Positions 60,743 through 64,000 of a stretch of 64,000 bases of DNA are shown here, one piece after another; the first letter of the stretch is position 1; each line of letters starts with the position of its first letter. The stretch is from Primula veris (taxonomy: Eukaryota; Streptophyta; Magnoliopsida; Ericales; Primulaceae), in assembly GCA_963682055.1 (NCBI GenBank), contig OY821740.1, forward strand, positions 36,352,795 through 36,416,794, given 5' to 3'. The notes under the pieces were generated by a model. That model was not told the origin of the DNA. It saw only the letters and a list, made by a program, of their open reading frames with translations, and made no database searches. Made by a program: the position numbers and the translations under genes.

Positions 60743-63700
60743 GGCACTAAAATTGCAATAATAAGAGAAGGAAATAGGAATATGATACTTGGCAGTAAAA
60801 TAACACACATACAGTAGCTAGGTTTTGTGAATGGTTGTTTCTCCTTTCTCTTAAATCCCTCTGAAAATGACAATAGGTCAATCACTTTCTTGCTGAGTGT
60901 AATTTTACAATTAGGTCGTTTGCAATTGAATGAGTAATCTAAAAAAATTGAATTCATTTACTGATGTGGTGGTCATAGGAAAAGGGGCAGACTCAAAATG
61001 GAATCAAAGAGCATGTAGAAATTATAAGCTCAATGTTGATGTCGATGGAAGATGGGGAGATAAGCGCCGGAGCCTATGATACGGCATGGGTTGCATTAGT
61101 AGAAGATATTCATGGAAATGGTGGCCCTCAATTTCCTTCAAGTCTTGATTGGATTGCCAATAATCAATTATTTGATGGTTCATGGGGTGACAGTTCTATA
61201 TTTGAGGCTCATGACAGACTTATCAATACTTTAGCATGCGTTGTTGCACTCAAAGCATGGAATATCTATCCTGACAAAATCCACAAAGGTCATCATTTTT
61301 TTATAACCCTAATTAAGTCACGGTTATAACTTGTCTACTTCTTTTTAATTATCCAAATTTTGTTTTGTACAACAGGAATATCATTTGTCAGAGAGAATCT
61401 AGACAAGCTTAAGGATGTAAATGCTGAACACATGCTTATTGGTTTTGAAGTCGCATTCCCTTCACTTCTTGAAATAGCTCAAAAATTGGATCTCGACATT
61501 CCTAATGATTCTCAAGCTATGAGACAGATTTATGCCATGAGAGATCTAAAACTCGCAAGGTATCTTTCTAGTTTTCACAGCAATATGATTTAAATAAGGA
61601 AAACACTACTGAAATGGTTAGTAATTTCCTTAAACAAAGTTGTGATACTTTCTGCTCACCGAGTGAACTGAAACATTAACTTGAAGTTAACATTACATAA
61701 TATTTATGCAGTACCTTTATTCTCTATTTGATGAGAATCTAACGCGTTTTAGAAGTACTTAAAGAAAAAAATTGATAAAATTCACAGACCAATACAATAC
61801 ATGAGGGATTACATCTGACATATAAAAAAGATGCACAGAAGTCGCATACCGAAAATATTAATGCAATCAGTCTTGATATAAAATTTCAAGATTTTATCTT
61901 TTTTTCTCAAGAAGCTTGGTGTGCAAGAAACTCACGTGAACATCAACATAACCACATGACATTATATCCCTGTGCCACAGGATACCAAATAATATATTGC
62001 ATGCGGTGCCTACAACGCTTCTTCATAGCATAGAAGGAATGGCAAGGCTAGAATGGGATAAGCTGTTAAAATTGCAATTCGCCGACGGGTCATTCCTATT
62101 TTCTCCATCCGCCACTGCTTTTGCACTCATGCAGACAAAAGATGAAAATTGCTTGGAATATTTAAGTAGAATCGTCCAAAAATTCAATGGGGGAGGTAAT
62201 GAGTAACATCAGATGAAGGGTCTTTCTCTCAGTATAAGGAAATGCGTTGTTGCTTTTCTTTCAAATTCTATTTGATTAGACCCTCATTTTTTGTTGTTGT
62301 TTTTTTGCATTTTGCTTAGTTCCAAGTGTTTATCCAATCGACTTGTTTGAGCGCATTTGGGCGGTTGATAGGCTTGAACGCCTTGGAATTTCTCGGTATT
62401 TCCCATTTGAGATTAAAGAATGTATTGATTACGTGGAGAGGTATGATCAACCATGTGCACACAACTTTTGATTCATATTTGACAATATAACAAAGTAAGA
62501 AGAATGACTATACGGTAGGCAAAATATATTATGGTCATCAAGCACTTCAACACGCCTACTACCCCCATTAAAATTCATAAGATGATCAAAAAGGAAGGTT
62601 TATATATGTAATTCATGTGTTTAGATTTCAACTATATTGCTTAAATTTCAGATATTGGACAGAAGAAGGGATCTGTTGGGCGAGAAACTCAAGGGTTCAA
62701 GATATCGATGACACAGCAATGGCCTTTAGACTTTTAAGATTACACGGGCGCAAAGTTTCGCCGGGTACAATCATTTTCTTTTGTTGAAAGATAATCATTC
62801 TGAGAATGGCCCATCCCTTTCTTTTAAAATTATTCATCGTTTTATTAGAAAATTGCAAAAATATGCACTTAATTTATCTTCAATCTGATAATCTTTGACG
62901 CCGTACATAGTTCTCTACTTCCTTTCTCAAAAAATATAAGCTTTAGGCACATTTCTAATATTTGTTAATATTAGCAGAAATGTTTCAAAATTTTAAGAAG
63001 GACGGTGAATTTTTCTGCTTTGCGGGACAGTCAAACCAAGCTGTAACTGGTATATTCAACTTGTATAGAGCATCCCAAATATTATTTCCTAGAGAAAATA
63101 TTCTTGAAGATGCCAAAGTTTTCTCATCCAAGTTCTTGAAACAAAAACAAGATAGTAATGAGCTCCTAGACAAATGGATCATAACCAAGGACTTACCCGG
63201 TGAGGTACTAGTTACTTCATTTTCTCAATTGCATATAAAAACACATGTACAGGCAGACACAACTTTGGGAGGGAAAATATGTTCAATTACTTCCATATTT
63301 GATTAGGTTGGATATGCCCTTGAAGTGCCATGGTATGCTAGCTTGCCGCGTTTGGAGGCACGGTTTTACATAGAGCAATATGGTGGTCAAGATGATATAT
63401 GGATAGGGAAGACTTTATACAGGTAGATCGAGCATAATAATACCTTCTTTATCGCTTTATTTACTTATCATCGGTGATGGGTAAATTAAACCAGAAAAAG
63501 AAAACTATGTTGGCTAGCAGAAAATATAACAGGTCCAAAACTAGATTTTTTAGGGTTTACCAGAAAGTCCAAAACACAATCTCTTCTCCTGCAAGGTACT
63601 AAAAGACTTTAATCTTTGGTTTTCGCTAGCTTGAATAGATTTAATAGGGCTAGATATAGAATATTACATAATACTTGGAAACTGAACTCAAAAAAAATCT

Positions 63701-63895
63701 GTGTTTAGGGCAGCCTAGTTTCTCTTTATTCTTGGTTTGTAGTCTTTGGGGATATATAATTTTAAGTATTTTGTGACGCACACTTAAAATCGACAGGATG
63801 CCTTATGTAAGCAATAACACATATTTGGAGCTTGCAAGGTTAGACTACAACAATTGCCAAGCACTACACCAACTGGAATGGGACTCTATTCAAAA
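58862..63895 (+). CDS. Class II diterpene cyclase (CPS-type, TPS-c), 3' end outside window
   Basis: Eleven exons (58862-58961, 59533-59613, 59897-59994, 60979-61288, 61376-61559, 61981-62195, 62320-62440, 62652-62764, 62978-63204, 63307-63422, 63797-63895) join in frame to 554 residues, of roughly 800 expected. The chosen ATG opens a Ser/Lys/Arg-rich, acid-poor stretch (1 to about 58), a likely plastid transit peptide. Then come AGAYDTAW (about 123-130), [25 protein letters not shown] with catalytic His273, the class II acid motif DIDD (387-390), [30 protein letters not shown] and [14 protein letters not shown]. The enzyme should cyclise GGPP to a bicyclic diphosphate. Two changes from gibberellin ent-CPS: Ser332 where Arabidopsis has Asn322 (same 59-residue spacing from the His), and Arg341 for His331. 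Both point to specialised metabolism. The stereochemistry of the product is unknown. Confidence 0.93.
60014..60308 (+). mobile_element. Non-autonomous Helitron in cyclase intron 3
   Basis: It ends with the hairpin CCACGCATCGCGTGG, then GCACGTTCGCTAG followed by T. About 295 bp are alignable by eye, from 'acatttgaaatttgaaatt' to the end, with the minus-strand copy at 15659-15951. It starts about 20 bp after the exon 3 donor. Confidence 0.75.
60450..60711 (+). mobile_element. Second Helitron 3' end in cyclase intron 3
   Basis: The hairpin CCACGTAACGTGTGG is followed by ACACGTTCGCTAG and then T. The last 13 bases are nearly the same as in the copy ending at 60308, 403 bp upstream. The 5' limit is not defined; the given start is only indicative. 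A (TG)n/(TA)n run follows directly (60711-60742). Confidence 0.55.
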
Positions 63896-64000
63896 GTATG
63901 TTATTCAGGAAACAACTTTTAAATTTATGAAGAATTTCTGTAGACTTATTTCTTCCATCTATCTTCCATTTCAACTATTTCTATAATTTCTTTTGAAAAT

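Noticed and set aside
1..64000. tRNA, rRNA, CRISPR, telomeric or organelle-derived sequence
   Set aside because: None recognised on reading both strands. A tRNA scan program would be needed to exclude tRNAs with confidence.

Overview
This is a window of plant nuclear DNA. It is AT-rich, its genes are separated by long stretches of transposon debris, and they carry GT-AG introns. The families present (a TPS-c class II diterpene cyclase, CYP71D and CYP81 P450s, an ABCB15-type transporter, a CASP-like protein) point to a eudicot. The specialised-metabolism set makes Lamiales/Lamiaceae my best guess, but that is inference. Nothing bacterial, organellar or viral was seen.

Layout. 1-9.3 kb: no recognisable gene, with a hAT-type MITE and a long foldback MITE. 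9.4-9.8 kb: a small single-exon gene of unknown function. 12.75-14.0 kb: a three-exon secreted X8/CBM43 protein. 20.1-21.2 kb: a three-exon CASP-like 2B-type membrane protein. 25.3-29.8 kb: a decayed Ty1/copia retrotransposon on the minus strand, carrying repeated MYB-site-like palindromes. 29.9-31.7 kb: a truncated ADA2 transcriptional-adaptor pseudogene beside its LTR.

The most interesting part is 32-64 kb. In order it holds a CYP81-family P450 (minus), a complete 1,229-residue ABCB15-like ABC transporter (plus, nine exons), a CYP71D-family P450 (minus), and a copalyl-diphosphate-synthase-type class II diterpene cyclase (plus; 11 exons read here, 3' end beyond the window). Just upstream of the cyclase is a broken duplicate of its own first two exons. 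A cyclase, two oxidases and an exporter together look like a candidate diterpenoid biosynthetic gene cluster.

The cyclase keeps DIDD and the catalytic His. It has Ser where ent-CPS enzymes have the dyad Asn, and Arg at the position where gibberellin-pathway enzymes have the Mg-inhibition His. This suggests specialised rather than gibberellin metabolism. The CYP71D has Asn in place of the usual I-helix Thr.

Transposons sit in or at the 5' regions of all four cluster genes: a hAT element 8 bp upstream of the CYP81 TATA box, a hAT-like element about 130 bp before the ABCB start codon, a hairpin MITE 1.2 kb upstream of CYP71D, and a TIR element about 95 bp upstream of the cyclase start codon. 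Two Helitron 3' ends also lie in one cyclase intron. Exon boundaries were chosen by hand from splice sites, reading frame and family conservation. No alignment or expression data were available.
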